59,051 nt of DNA from Bacteroidota bacterium (GCA_012522045.1 JAAYLC010000158.1:1-59051), one strand, 5' to 3'. Counted from the first letter of the stretch, positions 37,119-45,934 are shown. Notes: generated from the letters alone by a model not told the origin. Made by a program: numbers and translations.

Positions 37119-37958
37119 ATGGAAAAAACAATAAATATCATTAAATATTCAGGCGAAATTGAGGCATTCAACATCGAAAAGCTAAAACGTTCTTTAAGGT
37201 GTTCTAGAGCGAGTGAGCAACTTGTAACGGAAATTGCTGAAGAAATCCAGACACAGTTATCCGATGGGATGACTACCAAACGGATTTATGAAATAGCGTA
37301 TAGGATGCTGAAACGCAAATCAAAATCTGGTTCTGCTCGATACAAACTTAAAAAAGCCATATTGGAATTGGGTCCAACCGGCTATCCTTTTGAAAGGTTT
37401 GTGGGAAAAATTCTTGAATACGAAGGTTTCAAAACAGAGGTGGGTGTGGTAATGCAAGGACATTGTGTTACCCACGAAGTAGATGTTACCGCTTTGAAAA
37501 CCAATGAACATTATTTAGTAGAATGTAAATTTCATAATCACCAAGGCAGAAACTGTAATGTAAAAAACCCGCTTTATGTACTATCACGGTTTAAGGATTT
37601 GGAAACCCAATGGCTAAAGCAAAAAGAGCATTCTCTAAAATTTCACAAAGGTTGGCTATATACCAACACAAGGTTTTCATCTGATGCTATACAATTTGGC
37701 GAATGTGCAGGACTCGGAATGGTAAGTTGGGATTACCCGATGCAAAATGGTTTAAAAGATAAGATTGACCGATTAAGATTGTATCCTATTACCGCATTGC
37801 CGTCGTTGACTAATAAAGAAAAACAAAAAATACTAGATTTAGGAGTTGTACTTTGTATAGAAATTTGTGATAACCCAGCGTTATTAGATTCTATAAATAT
37901 ATCAACATCGAAAAGAAAAACAATTTTAAGAGAAGCGAATGATTTATGCAAAGAATAA
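37119..37958 (+). CDS. ATP-cone plus restriction-endonuclease-like (PD-(D/E)XK) protein
   Basis: A 279-residue protein. Residues 1-90 form an ATP-cone, the nucleotide-sensing domain of ribonucleotide reductases and NrdR (INIIKYSGEIEAFNIEKL, ending in helices with IYEIAYRML). Residues 95-190 look like an Mrr-type nuclease domain: YPFERFVGKILEYEGF, the Asp in THEVDV and the ECK of YLVECKFH give the D...ExK active site. A C-terminal part of unknown fold contains CAGLGMVSWDYP. It could be a nucleotide-regulated DNA- or RNA-cutting enzyme. Its place inside a copper cluster is unexplained; it may be cargo defence or damage response. Confidence 0.8.
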   Translation: MEKTINIIKYSGEIEAFNIEKLKRSLRCSRASEQLVTEIAEEIQTQLSDGMTTKRIYEIAYRMLKRKSKSGSARYKLKKAILELGPTGYPFERFVGKILEYEGFKTEVGVVMQGHCVTHEVDVTALKTNEHYLVECKFHNHQGRNCNVKNPLYVLSRFKDLETQWLKQKEHSLKFHKGWLYTNTRFSSDAIQFGECAGLGMVSWDYPMQNGLKDKIDRLRLYPITALPSLTNKEKQKILDLGVVLCIEICDNPALLDSINISTSKRKTILREANDLCKE

Positions 37959-38111
37959 AATTCAGTTTTAAAGGTGTAAGAATTTCTGATATTAATCACA
38001 GCCTTTAACCATAAAAAAAGAAGGTGAAAATATGACAACTGTATAGATGTGAAAGAAAAGGACTTCAAAGCACTAAAAGAAGATGAGAGTTTAATATTAA
38101 ACGACAAAAAA

Positions 38112-40127
38112 ATGAAACAAGAAAATCATAAGAAAATGGACCATTCCGATCATCATGCAAATCACGACGATATGGACCATACTGATCATCATAGAATGAT
38201 GATAGAGGACTTTAAACGAAGATTTTGGATATCGCTCGTTTTGACGATTCCTATTTTGGCACTATCGCCAATGATTCAAGGAGTATTGGGAGTAGAATGG
38301 ATTTTCCCTGGAAGCGATTATGTGCTCTTTGGTTTATCGACCATCGTATATTTTTATGGAGGATGGCCATTTTTAGCAGGATTGGTAGACGAGATCAAAT
38401 CCAAAGCGATAGGAATGATGACGCTAATTGCCATTGCGATTACGGCAGCTTATTTCTATAGCTCAGCGGTCATTTTTGGTTTCGAAGGGCAAACTTTCTT
38501 TTGGGAATTAGCTACGCTTATCGTCGTGATGCTAATTGGACATTGGCTCGAAATGCGTTCTATTTTGGGAGCTAGTAAAGCATTGGAAGCCTTGGCAGCC
38601 TTAATGCCTAATGAAGCAAATCTAGTGGATGGCAGCCAAACACGAAAAGTAAAAATAAGTGAGCTGAACGAAGGCGACATCATTTTAATCAGACCTGGAG
38701 AAAAAGTTCCCGCCGATGGAATAATTATTGAAGGTGAAAGCGATCTAAATGAAAGTATGCTCACAGGCGAGAGCAGGCCCGTTAGTAAAACTATTGGAGA
38801 GGAAGTTATCGGTGGTGCCATAAATGGAAACGGAGTTGTAAAAGTACAGGTTAAAGGGATTGGTGAGGATGCTTATTTATCCAAGGTTATAAATATGGTG
38901 CAGGAAGCCCAAAAACAAAAGTCCAAATCGCAACGCCTAGCCGATGTGGCTGCCAAATGGCTTACCATAATAGCATTGGTATTGGGTTTTGGTACATTTT
39001 TCACGTGGTTGGCATTGGGCGAAACGATGGCTTTTGCTATGGAACGTATGGTAACCGTTATGGTAATTTCTTGTCCACACGCATTAGGATTGGCAGTTCC
39101 ACTAGTAGCTTCCATATCTACAAGTGTTTCGGCTAGAAACGGACTATTAATTCGCAATAGAACTGCTTTTGAGGCATCTCGTAAAATATCGACTATAGTA
39201 TTTGATAAAACAGGAACCCTGACCATAGGTTCACACGAAGTTACACGTATAGTACCCCTATCTACAAAATATGATGAAACAGAGCTTCTAAAATATGCTA
39301 CTGCCGTTGAAAGTCCATCCGAACATCATATTTCTAAAGGGTTAAGACGAAAGGCAAAAGAAGAAAAAATAGAAGTCCCTTCAGTAACAGAATTCAAGTA
39401 CAATGCGGGTGTTGGTGTAAGTGGAATGGTGAATGGTAAAAAAGTACAAGCTGGAGGATATTTATTGCTGGAGCAAGTAAATAAGTCTGTTGCCGAAGAT
39501 AAAGAAGAAGGAATTGAAACTAAGATTTTTATCCTAATAGACGATGAGTTAATTGGCTTCATAACCTTTGCGGACGAAATCAGGGAAAGTTCCTATGGCG
39601 CTATTAAAACGCTTCACGAAAACAACATTAAGGTATCCTTGCTCACCGGCGATAATGAAATTGTGGCCAAGGACGTGGCCGAGAAACTCGGGCTCGACGA
39701 TTATATGGCAGAAGTATTGCCCGACCAAAAACTTGAACAGATAAAAAAACTTCAATCTAAAGGCGAATTTGTTGCAATGGTAGGTGATGGTGTTAACGAT
39801 GCGCCTGCTTTGGCACAAGCAGATGTGGGCATAGCTATTGGTTCGGGAACGGATGTGGCTGCCGAGACTGCGGATATCATATTAATGGAGAGTGATCCTA
39901 AAGATATCGTCAATTTGATATTGTTTGGGAAAGCGACCTATCGTAAAATGGTTCAAAATTTAGGTTGGGCAACGGGTTATAACATAATAGCCATTCCATT
40001 GGCAACAGGCTTCATACCGGGGCTTATGATCAGTCCAGCCTTTGGTGCCGCATTGATGAGTATCAGTACGATTATCGCAGCAGGAAATGCACAATTACTT
40101 AAAGGAAGTATGAAAACCAAAAATTAA
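38112..40127 (+). CDS. copB: CopB-type copper P-type ATPase
   Basis: A 671-residue P1B-3-type metal pump. It has a His-rich N-terminal tail (MDHSDHHANHDDMDH) instead of a Cys-based HMA domain, the membrane motif CPH in VISCPHALGLA, phosphorylation site DKTGTLT, and the ATP/hinge motif GDGVNDAPAL. The last helices carry NLGWATGYN and MSISTIIAAGNAQLL. These features fit export of Cu2+ or Ag+. An upstream GTG at 38049 is in frame, but the ATG at 38112 gives the usual His-rich start. The DUF305 gene follows four bases later. Confidence 0.93.
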   Translation: MKQENHKKMDHSDHHANHDDMDHTDHHRMMIEDFKRRFWISLVLTIPILALSPMIQGVLGVEWIFPGSDYVLFGLSTIVYFYGGWPFLAGLVDEIKSKAIGMMTLIAIAITAAYFYSSAVIFGFEGQTFFWELATLIVVMLIGHWLEMRSILGASKALEALAALMPNEANLVDGSQTRKVKISELNEGDIILIRPGEKVPADGIIIEGESDLNESMLTGESRPVSKTIGEEVIGGAINGNGVVKVQVKGIGEDAYLSKVINMVQEAQKQKSKSQRLADVAAKWLTIIALVLGFGTFFTWLALGETMAFAMERMVTVMVISCPHALGLAVPLVASISTSVSARNGLLIRNRTAFEASRKISTIVFDKTGTLTIGSHEVTRIVPLSTKYDETELLKYATAVESPSEHHISKGLRRKAKEEKIEVPSVTEFKYNAGVGVSGMVNGKKVQAGGYLLLEQVNKSVAEDKEEGIETKIFILIDDELIGFITFADEIRESSYGAIKTLHENNIKVSLLTGDNEIVAKDVAEKLGLDDYMAEVLPDQKLEQIKKLQSKGEFVAMVGDGVNDAPALAQADVGIAIGSGTDVAAETADIILMESDPKDIVNLILFGKATYRKMVQNLGWATGYNIIAIPLATGFIPGLMISPAFGAALMSISTIIAAGNAQLLKGSMKTKN

Positions 40128-40131
40128 TATT

Positions 40132-40626
40132 ATGAAAAAAGACAAAATGAACCACGACAAAAAAAACAATGATAATTATACGCGATTTTTCTTAATGCTG
40201 GGAGGGTCATTTATCGCAATGTACATTACAATGTATTTGAACACTTATGCAATCGACCACGTCTATTTTAGCCTTACCCGCTTTTATATGACCTGTTTGG
40301 GCATTGCTGCAATGGCCGTTATAATGCTGTCCCTGATGCTCAAAATGTACAGGAACAAAAAGAAAAACATTGCGATTTATGTGGGCAGTTTGGTATTATT
40401 TATAAGCGCTCTTGGCTTGGTAAGGGCTCAAGCCCCCATTGTTGACGATGTTCTGTATATGAGAGCTATGATACCGCATCACTCCATTGCGATTCTAACC
40501 AGTAAAAGAGCTGATATAAAGGATCCGGAAGTAAGAAAGTTAGCGGATGATATTATTGAAGCTCAGGAAAGGGAAATCGCTGAAATGAAAAAGTATATCA
40601 AGCGTTTGGAAAATAAGATACAATAG
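40132..40626 (+). CDS. DUF305 membrane protein of the copper block
   Basis: A 164-residue protein with three membrane helices in the first half (MLGGSFIAMYITMYL; YMTCLGIAAMAVIMLSLML; IYVGSLVLFISALGLV) and a soluble DUF305 end containing MRAMIPHHSIAILTSKRA. The MIPHH motif with neighbouring Met is the conserved core of DUF305, a ferritin-like helical fold linked to copper resistance. It probably handles copper at the outer face of the membrane. It follows copB by four bases. Confidence 0.88.
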   Translation: MKKDKMNHDKKNNDNYTRFFLMLGGSFIAMYITMYLNTYAIDHVYFSLTRFYMTCLGIAAMAVIMLSLMLKMYRNKKKNIAIYVGSLVLFISALGLVRAQAPIVDDVLYMRAMIPHHSIAILTSKRADIKDPEVRKLADDIIEAQEREIAEMKKYIKRLENKIQ

Positions 40627-40743
40627 TTTGTATAAAATAAATAACACAAATTAATCCCAAGTACAACGAGGTCGCGGTAAAAAGCTCGAAAAGTTTCTGA
40701 AACTATTGGAATTTGGGAAGGGTTTAAAATCAATATTATAACA

Positions 40744-42465
40744 ATGAAAAAATACATTATTTATATCGCCATTTTAGCCGTAGGACTTGTCCTTGGTTAT
40801 GTGTTTTTTGGGAATTCGAATGACGGAACTTCTAATGCCAACACCTCTGAAGTTTCACAAAACTCCAAAAAAGAAACCCAGATGTGGACCTGCTCAATGC
40901 ATCCACAGATTATGCAGCCAGAACCGGGTGACTGCCCCATTTGCGGAATGGACTTGATTCCGGCAGAATCAGGTGCAGATGGTCTTGCGGCGAACGAAAT
41001 AAAAATGACCGACAATGCAATGGCACTGGCCAATATCCAGACCACTATCGTGGGAACCAAAACGGCTGAAAACGATAATATGATTTCGCTTTCGGGAAAA
41101 ATTAAGGCCAGTGAAGAAGAAAGCGCTGTCCAAGCCAGTTACTTTGATGGAAGGATTGAACGGCTCAACGTCAATTATGAAGGCCAGGAAGTGAGAAAGG
41201 GTCAAATATTGGCTACTATCTATGCGCCCAACCTTGTAGTGGCACAGCAGGAGCTGATTACAGCCGCGTCGCTCAAAGAATCACAGCCTTCACTATACAA
41301 AGCGGTAAGGAATAAACTGAAACTGTGGAAATTGACGGAAGCACAAATCAACAGTATCGAGGAATCGGGTAAAGTACGCGAAAACTTTCCCATCTATGCT
41401 ACTGTTTCGGGCACTGTAAGTGAAAAATTGGCTTCTGAAGGCGACTACGTTAAACAAGGGCAGCCCATAGTGAAATTAAATAATCTAAATACTGTTTGGG
41501 CAGAATTTGATGCTTATGAAAACCAGATTTCCCAATTCAAAAAAGGTCAAAAAATCAAGGTTACTACTAATGCATATCCAAACAAGGAATTTGATGCAAC
41601 AATTTCCTTTATAGACCCTGTTTTAAATACCCAGACCAGAACCGTAACAGTGCGTGCGAACCTGCAAAATACTGAAGGAATTTTTAAACCTGGTATGTTC
41701 GTGACCGGCAAAGTGGAAGGTAAATCCAACGGGTCTGAATCACTCCTAACTGTTCCTGCAAGTGCCGTGATGTGGACGGGCGAACGCTCTTTGGTCTATA
41801 AAAAAATGAATCCCAATGAACCTGTTTTTGAAATGCAGGAAGTAACACTCGGCAGCCGTACGGGCGATAATTTCACAATAGTTTCGGGTCTTGAAAAAGG
41901 AGATGAAGTTGTTACCAACGGCACATTTACCGTAGATGCGGCCGCTCAGTTGCAGGGCAAGAAATCGATGATGAACCAACGGGAATCGAATACAGATAAA
42001 AATTCAATGGAGGGTATGAAAATGGAACTTTCAAATGAAGTTCAAAATGTTCTTATGGAAAGTATGAAACCCTATTTACAGATGAAGAATGCTTTTGTAG
42101 AGAGTGATGCAAAAAGAGTATCAGCCTTTGCAAATTCTACCTTGCAAAAAATCAATTCCATTCCCGAATCAGAATTGGGAAAGATGGAAAAATCGCATTT
42201 AGGGCAAATTGAGAAAATGCTGACTGCCATTGCCGAAAATGATGACCTAGAGAACCAACGCAGTCATTTTGTAGTCTTGAATCAAAATATGGTGCCCTTG
42301 GTTATGAATGTTGATGCGCCAGATCAACAATTTTATATTCAAAATTGTCCGATGACCAATAACAACAACGGGGCTTTCTGGATAAGCACAGATAAAGAAA
42401 TCAGAAACCCTTATTATGGAGATGCTATGTTGACGTGTGGTAGTGTGATTGATTCTATTCAGTAA
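40744..42465 (+). CDS. cusB: CusB-type adaptor with heavy-metal-binding and C-terminal DUF3347 domains
   Basis: A 573-residue periplasmic membrane-fusion protein. It has a single N-terminal anchor (IIYIAILAVGLVLGYVFF) and a heavy-metal-binding domain, MWTCSMHP...GDCPICGMDLIPA, near residues 46-75. The barrel-sandwich, alpha-hairpin and beta-barrel domains follow (about 100-400). The C-terminal DUF3347 domain (about 430-573) ends QNCPMTNNNNGAFWIS and EIRNPYYGDAMLTCG. It should link CusA and CusC and pass copper to the pump. It is unusual that it lies 5 kb downstream of cusA-cusC with copB in between. Confidence 0.92.
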   Translation: MKKYIIYIAILAVGLVLGYVFFGNSNDGTSNANTSEVSQNSKKETQMWTCSMHPQIMQPEPGDCPICGMDLIPAESGADGLAANEIKMTDNAMALANIQTTIVGTKTAENDNMISLSGKIKASEEESAVQASYFDGRIERLNVNYEGQEVRKGQILATIYAPNLVVAQQELITAASLKESQPSLYKAVRNKLKLWKLTEAQINSIEESGKVRENFPIYATVSGTVSEKLASEGDYVKQGQPIVKLNNLNTVWAEFDAYENQISQFKKGQKIKVTTNAYPNKEFDATISFIDPVLNTQTRTVTVRANLQNTEGIFKPGMFVTGKVEGKSNGSESLLTVPASAVMWTGERSLVYKKMNPNEPVFEMQEVTLGSRTGDNFTIVSGLEKGDEVVTNGTFTVDAAAQLQGKKSMMNQRESNTDKNSMEGMKMELSNEVQNVLMESMKPYLQMKNAFVESDAKRVSAFANSTLQKINSIPESELGKMEKSHLGQIEKMLTAIAENDDLENQRSHFVVLNQNMVPLVMNVDAPDQQFYIQNCPMTNNNNGAFWISTDKEIRNPYYGDAMLTCGSVIDSIQ

Positions 42466-42551
42466 TCAATTTTGAACTCCCATCAATTATTTTCGATATA
42501 GAAGGTTGCATAAAAATAGGCGGAAAGGGAAACAAGCTTTTTCAAAAGACG

Positions 42552-42583
42552 ATAAAAAAAACCGCCCCTAAAAAAGGACGGTT
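42552..42583 (-). terminator. Terminator of the DUF6266 gene
   Basis: On the minus strand AACCGTCC pairs with GGGCGGTT (one G-U) around an A/T loop and runs into a run of T. It may also stop transcription arriving from cusB. Confidence 0.8.
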
Positions 42584-42606
42584 TTCCAAGAAAACGTCAA
42601 TCGCTA

Positions 42607-43248
42607 TTAAGCAACTGTTACAGAACCTAAATAAGAGCTATTCGCTACTTTAGAGCCATCTTCTGAGATAAACCCTAAGAATACCTCAACATCTTCACCA
42701 GTGTACTCTGAAGGCACGGAAATACTTTCTGTACTGGCTGATCTATCTGGACCAGCTGTAGTAAATACACATTCCCCTCTTGTAGCGTTGAAAAGCAAAA
42801 TCAATGCTTTATCAGTAGCTAAGGCACTACCACTTCCAGAATTATCTGTCCAGGTAACATCTACTGTTGCAGCACTTGGGGAAGTAGCCACTCCACCAAC
42901 TGCACCTGTAAGATTTCCACGAGTCACTAAAGCATTAGCGTAATCAATGGTATAGTTAGGGTAAGCCCCTGTAATACCATTGTTTAAGTTGTAAGACATT
43001 GCAGCATTAAACTGTGTCATCTTGTTAGCATACAATTTGAAACCAACACGCAAGAAGTCTGTCATTGGTTGCAAGAAGCGAAGCACGGTTGAAAACTTTG
43101 AGCGTTGGTCAACTTGTCCTTCGGTTCTTGGGTTCGCTACACTGGAAGGTTTAATTCTTAGGTAATCAATGCCCTTCCAAGACGCACCGATTACATTCCC
43201 TACTTGGCCTGATACGCCACCGAGAATACCTTGATTAATTTTTCCCAT
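42607..43248 (-). CDS. DUF6266 family protein
   Basis: A 213-residue protein starting MGKINQGILGGVSGQVGNVI, the typical N-terminus of DUF6266, followed by GASWKGIDYLRIKP and a C-terminal half that looks like an immunoglobulin-like beta sandwich (TVDVTWTDNSGSG; KALILLFNATRGE). The family occurs in Bacteroidota mobile elements and resembles phage or injection-apparatus structural parts, but no function is established. I chose the ATG at 43248; the frame is open 45 bases further upstream. Confidence 0.85.
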   Translation of the reverse strand: MGKINQGILGGVSGQVGNVIGASWKGIDYLRIKPSSVANPRTEGQVDQRSKFSTVLRFLQPMTDFLRVGFKLYANKMTQFNAAMSYNLNNGITGAYPNYTIDYANALVTRGNLTGAVGGVATSPSAATVDVTWTDNSGSGSALATDKALILLFNATRGECVFTTAGPDRSASTESISVPSEYTGEDVEVFLGFISEDGSKVANSSYLGSVTVA

Positions 43249-43425
43249 CTTTTCTAAATTATTTGGGGTTAAACAAATGTTCGGACTTGGCACGGACTTG
43301 ACTCGGCTTTGTCCCTTTTCATCTAAGATACTTCAATAAGTATGCAGTAGTTCAGTCGGGGTTTCTATTGCTTTTCTTTGCTCTTTTTTGCCTATAAGAA
43401 ATTGATTTTATGACAGATGCAGTGT

Positions 43426-43860
43426 TCAAACTGCACCTGTTTTATTCATCAACTTATAGAAGATTGCCTTTTTGGCGGTATCAATCATTTTTAATGAAAG
43501 CTTGAGTTTTTCTTCATTAATTTCTAAGAGTTTTAAGTGGTGAATTGACTGGTGAAATAACTGCGGATGTTTACTTGCAATACATTCACTATCTCGAAGG
43601 TGCTTTTTAATATCTCCAATCGTTATAAATGGAATTACAGAACCTTTTAGATAGTAATGGAATGATTTAGATTTCCATAATCCGAAGCAAAGCCAATACA
43701 TAAAATCCTTATCGGTTTCATTGGTCGTGATGCAGACAAAGCAATTCGGACAAGGTTTATTTAGTGGTTTTCCACTATTCAATCCTTTATTTAGGATAAA
43801 GAAATGAGGTTCGGAATAATTCTGTTGTAATCGGTGGGTTTTGATACGAAACGTTTTCAT
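43426..43860 (-). CDS. DUF6943-like protein of integrative elements
   Basis: A 144-residue protein starting MKTFRIKTHRLQQNYSEPHF. It contains KPCPNCFVCI, a possible metal site with a later Cys in YWLCFGLW, then a helical basic C-terminus. It matches my recollection of DUF6943, a family of unknown function carried by Bacteroidota conjugative elements. It lies next to DUF6266 and excisionase-like genes, which fits such an element. Start at 43860 rather than 43872 on the basis of the conserved beginning. Confidence 0.75.
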   Translation of the reverse strand: MKTFRIKTHRLQQNYSEPHFFILNKGLNSGKPLNKPCPNCFVCITTNETDKDFMYWLCFGLWKSKSFHYYLKGSVIPFITIGDIKKHLRDSECIASKHPQLFHQSIHHLKLLEINEEKLKLSLKMIDTAKKAIFYKLMNKTGAV

Positions 43861-43983
43861 ATAGTGAGTCATTTAAATTATGCTCGCTACGCTTCGCTAA
43901 TATTTTTTCAAAAGAGAAAAGAAAAAAAAAGAAAAAAAGAAAAGAGAAAGCTTTTGAAAAGGCGGGTAAGGCACGGTTGTCAA

Positions 43984-44103
43984 GGTTTTTGGTGAAAATA
44001 CTATCCAGCCAGAGGCGGATGGAGATTTTCATCAAAACCCGTAGGGCTTGACCTTTACAATCCGTATGTGCGGTGGAATTGTGCGAACCCGCCTAACTTT
44101 GCT
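43984..44103. repeat. Structured duplicated element, copy 1
   Basis: Bases 44033-44103 recur exactly at 44756-44826 (71 bases). Directly before it a long hairpin spans 43984-44039: TGAAAAT/ATTTTCA extended by TTTT/AAAA and GG/CC, then a conserved internal loop ACT/GGAG, then ATCC-A-GCC/GGC-GGAT with an AGA loop. Copy 2 keeps the same shape with different paired bases. No gene explains it. Confidence 0.8.
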
Positions 44104-44136
44104 TTCGTCTTTTTATTTTTATTTGAAAAAATCGGA

Positions 44137-44427
44137 TTAATGTCTTAAAATATTATCTGAAAGGAGTTCCACCAACTCCTTTTTATTGTAATATCGGCGA
44201 CCACCCATTCCGTAACAATTTATCTTTTTATTTTTTGTCCAACGCCAAAGAGTACCCCTGCTAATTTTTAAAAACTCTGCTGTTTCTTTCGGGGATAGAA
44301 AAACATCTTCTTCAGAAGATTTATAATCCGCTAAATACATTTTAAGTTTATTAAATAATTTTTCTGCTATAATGTCGGTAAGTTCGTTAACAGATATTTC
44401 TGTAATTTCAATTGTTTTCGTTATCAT
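44137..44427 (-). CDS. Helix-turn-helix excisionase-like DNA-binding protein
   Basis: A 96-residue protein. The N-terminal half is helical (NELTDIIAEKLFNKLKMYL) and the C-terminal half is a MerR/excisionase-type winged helix: FLSPKETAEFLKISRGTLWRWTKNKKINCYGMGGRRYYNK in two parts, with the wing at GGRRYY. Such proteins control excision or transfer in Bacteroidota conjugative transposons. It lies between the two copies of the structured repeat, which could contain its targets. No integrase is visible nearby. Confidence 0.85.
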   Translation of the reverse strand: MITKTIEITEISVNELTDIIAEKLFNKLKMYLADYKSSEEDVFLSPKETAEFLKISRGTLWRWTKNKKINCYGMGGRRYYNKKELVELLSDNILRH

Positions 44428-44474
44428 TTAATCGGTTTTTAGGTTACTTAAAAATATCTGTTTTTCTAACGAGT

Positions 44475-44501
44475 AAAAAAAAGCCCCCTAAAAAGGGAGC
44501 T
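44475..44501 (-). terminator. Minus-strand terminator in the excisionase-repeat interval
   Basis: AGCTCCCT pairs with AGGGGGCT (one G-U) and is followed by eight T on the minus strand. No confident gene ends here, so it may close a small RNA or a short reading frame coming from about 44680. Confidence 0.7.
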
Positions 44502-44720
44502 CTGACAAGGTAACCTCTAACCAAAAGAGGCGAATGGTATAATCTACAACACCGCAACGGACGATGCCTGCAAAGAAAGGACGACCGGACAACCTAAAGC
44601 CGACCAACAACCAACGATTGCCACAACGGACTGAAAAAAGTGATTTATACATAATAGAAAAAATTAAATTAAACATAATGCCGCATCACAGGAACGGTGC
44701 GATTGATGCAAGGGATGTAT
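44502..44720 (-). ncRNA. Possible small transcript of unknown kind
   Basis: This gap between the excisionase-like gene and repeat copy 2 ends in a strong minus-strand terminator. The only reading frame (44488-44676, 62 codons) ends inside the terminator stem and has no recognisable protein features. A non-coding RNA or an attenuator leader is as likely as a peptide. No promoter box is clear. Confidence 0.3.
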
Positions 44721-44826
44721 AAAAAAAATACTACCCGCAGGGTGGAGATTTTTTTCAAAACCCGTAGGGCTTGACCTTTACAATCCGTATGTGCGGTGGA
44801 ATTGTGCGAACCCGCCTAACTTTGCT
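44721..44826. repeat. Structured duplicated element, copy 2
   Basis: Bases 44756-44826 equal 44033-44103. The preceding hairpin has AAAAAAAT/ATTTTTTT, the same ACT/GGAG internal loop and ACCC/GGGT around GCA. The stems differ from copy 1 (TGAAAAT/ATTTTCA; ATCC/GGAT) but still pair, a compensatory pattern. Confidence 0.8.
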
Positions 44827-44837
44827 ATTCTCATTTT

Positions 44838-44868
44838 TTTGAATATTCTAATTTTATTTATACTTTTG
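44838..44868 (+). promoter_or_regulatory. Promoter upstream of the 44934 gene
   Basis: TTTG at 44838-44841 and TACTTTTG at 44861-44868 are 19 bases apart, immediately after repeat copy 2. Transcription would start near 44875. Confidence 0.65.
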
Positions 44869-44933
44869 TAAACAGGTATTAAAAGGATGCCTGTACTCAC
44901 GAAAGACGATGTCACCTTTTCTTTTCAATATTT

Positions 44934-45506
44934 ATGAGTTTCATAAATCCGCCAATTGTGAGTAATGGCAATAAAAAGGATATTATGAAAGAATTACATC
45001 CTGTTCGGCTTAATCAACTTAAAGTTGAAGCCAAATTACTTCACAAGAATTTTAAATCAGATTTTGACATCACTGTCAATAAGTATTTAAATAATCCATT
45101 TTTTAATAACCTATCTTCTACACAAATTGAGGAAAATGGAAAAAATATTCGATTAAAAGATATCTATCACATCATTGCTACAGAATACGGTTTTTCTTGT
45201 TGGGAGGACTTAAAGCGATATGTTGTAAAAAATGATATGCTTTTTAGAAGTAATGGGGTTGGGTTAATACATAAATGGTTCAAAAATTATACAGAAGCAA
45301 ATAAATACCATATTAAATACGGAGGTTATTTACTGCAATTTTGGGCTGATTATGTAATATGTGGAATTGAATATATTCAATTGTTAGAATTACATCATTA
45401 CACTGAAGAATGGGAGGCAATTAGTTATAACTGGATTGAACCCACCAACAAACAGGCATTTCAAAAGCTTTATCAAAAGGCAATTTTGCAGTACAACATA
45501 CTGTAA
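44934..45506 (+). CDS. Hypothetical protein upstream of a VOC protein
   Basis: A 190-residue, mostly helical soluble protein. The stretch HPVRLNQLKVEAKLLHKNF followed by YGFSCWEDLKRYV resembles the short N-terminal region found ahead of glyoxalase-like or ankyrin proteins in some bacteria. The C-terminal half (IHKWFKNYTEANKY; EEWEAISYNWIEPTNKQ) is rich in aromatic residues. I recognise no established family. A start at 44985 would drop 17 residues. It precedes the VOC gene by 35 bases. Confidence 0.65.
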   Translation: MSFINPPIVSNGNKKDIMKELHPVRLNQLKVEAKLLHKNFKSDFDITVNKYLNNPFFNNLSSTQIEENGKNIRLKDIYHIIATEYGFSCWEDLKRYVVKNDMLFRSNGVGLIHKWFKNYTEANKYHIKYGGYLLQFWADYVICGIEYIQLLELHHYTEEWEAISYNWIEPTNKQAFQKLYQKAILQYNIL

Positions 45507-45541
45507 TTTTCTATTATTTTATTAATCTTTAATTTTTTTTT

Positions 45542-45934
45542 ATGAAAAACTATTTAGGTAGAATAGTTCTGCTTGTAGAGGACTATGAGAAATCAGCTAA
45601 TTTCTATGAAACAAACTTTGGTTTTAAAAGAATCTTTGATGTGACTACTGATGTCGGACAACGATTCTTACATATTGGTAGTGAACCACTTGATTCTTTA
45701 GGAATTTGGTTTTTAAAAGCTGATACTAAAAGACAAAGAGAACGTGTTGGGAACCAAACTGGAGAACAGCCTACAATGGTAATATATACCACTGAAATTG
45801 AAGCACTTTATGAACGACTTAAAAGTAATGGCGTTAAATTGAAAACAGAAATCATAAAAACACCGGAATATGCTTTTCTTCATTGTTATGATTTAGATGG
45901 CAATGAAATTGTCGTAACTGAACTAAAAGAGTAA
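45542..45934 (+). CDS. VOC (glyoxalase/bleomycin-resistance) superfamily protein
   Basis: A 130-residue protein with two beta-alpha-beta-beta-beta units: GRIVLLVEDYEKSANFYETN at the start and VIYTTEIEALYERLKSNGV followed by HCYDLDGNEIVV at the end. VOC proteins are metal-dependent isomerases, dioxygenases or drug-binding proteins. The Glu in the last strand and the central His are possible metal ligands. The substrate cannot be told; a resistance function is possible given the setting. Confidence 0.88.
   Translation: MKNYLGRIVLLVEDYEKSANFYETNFGFKRIFDVTTDVGQRFLHIGSEPLDSLGIWFLKADTKRQRERVGNQTGEQPTMVIYTTEIEALYERLKSNGVKLKTEIIKTPEYAFLHCYDLDGNEIVVTELKE

Noticed and set aside
43787-44035. An 82-codon minus-strand frame starting MMKISIRLWLDS
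   Set aside because: It overlaps the better-supported DUF6943-like gene, and its first codons are the strand of the covarying hairpin; the poly-Phe stretch comes from a low-complexity A/G run.
44033-44103. tRNA or tRNA-like gene (GGGTTCGC on the minus strand of the repeat resembles a T-arm)
   Set aside because: No acceptor stem, D-arm or anticodon arm can be folded around it.
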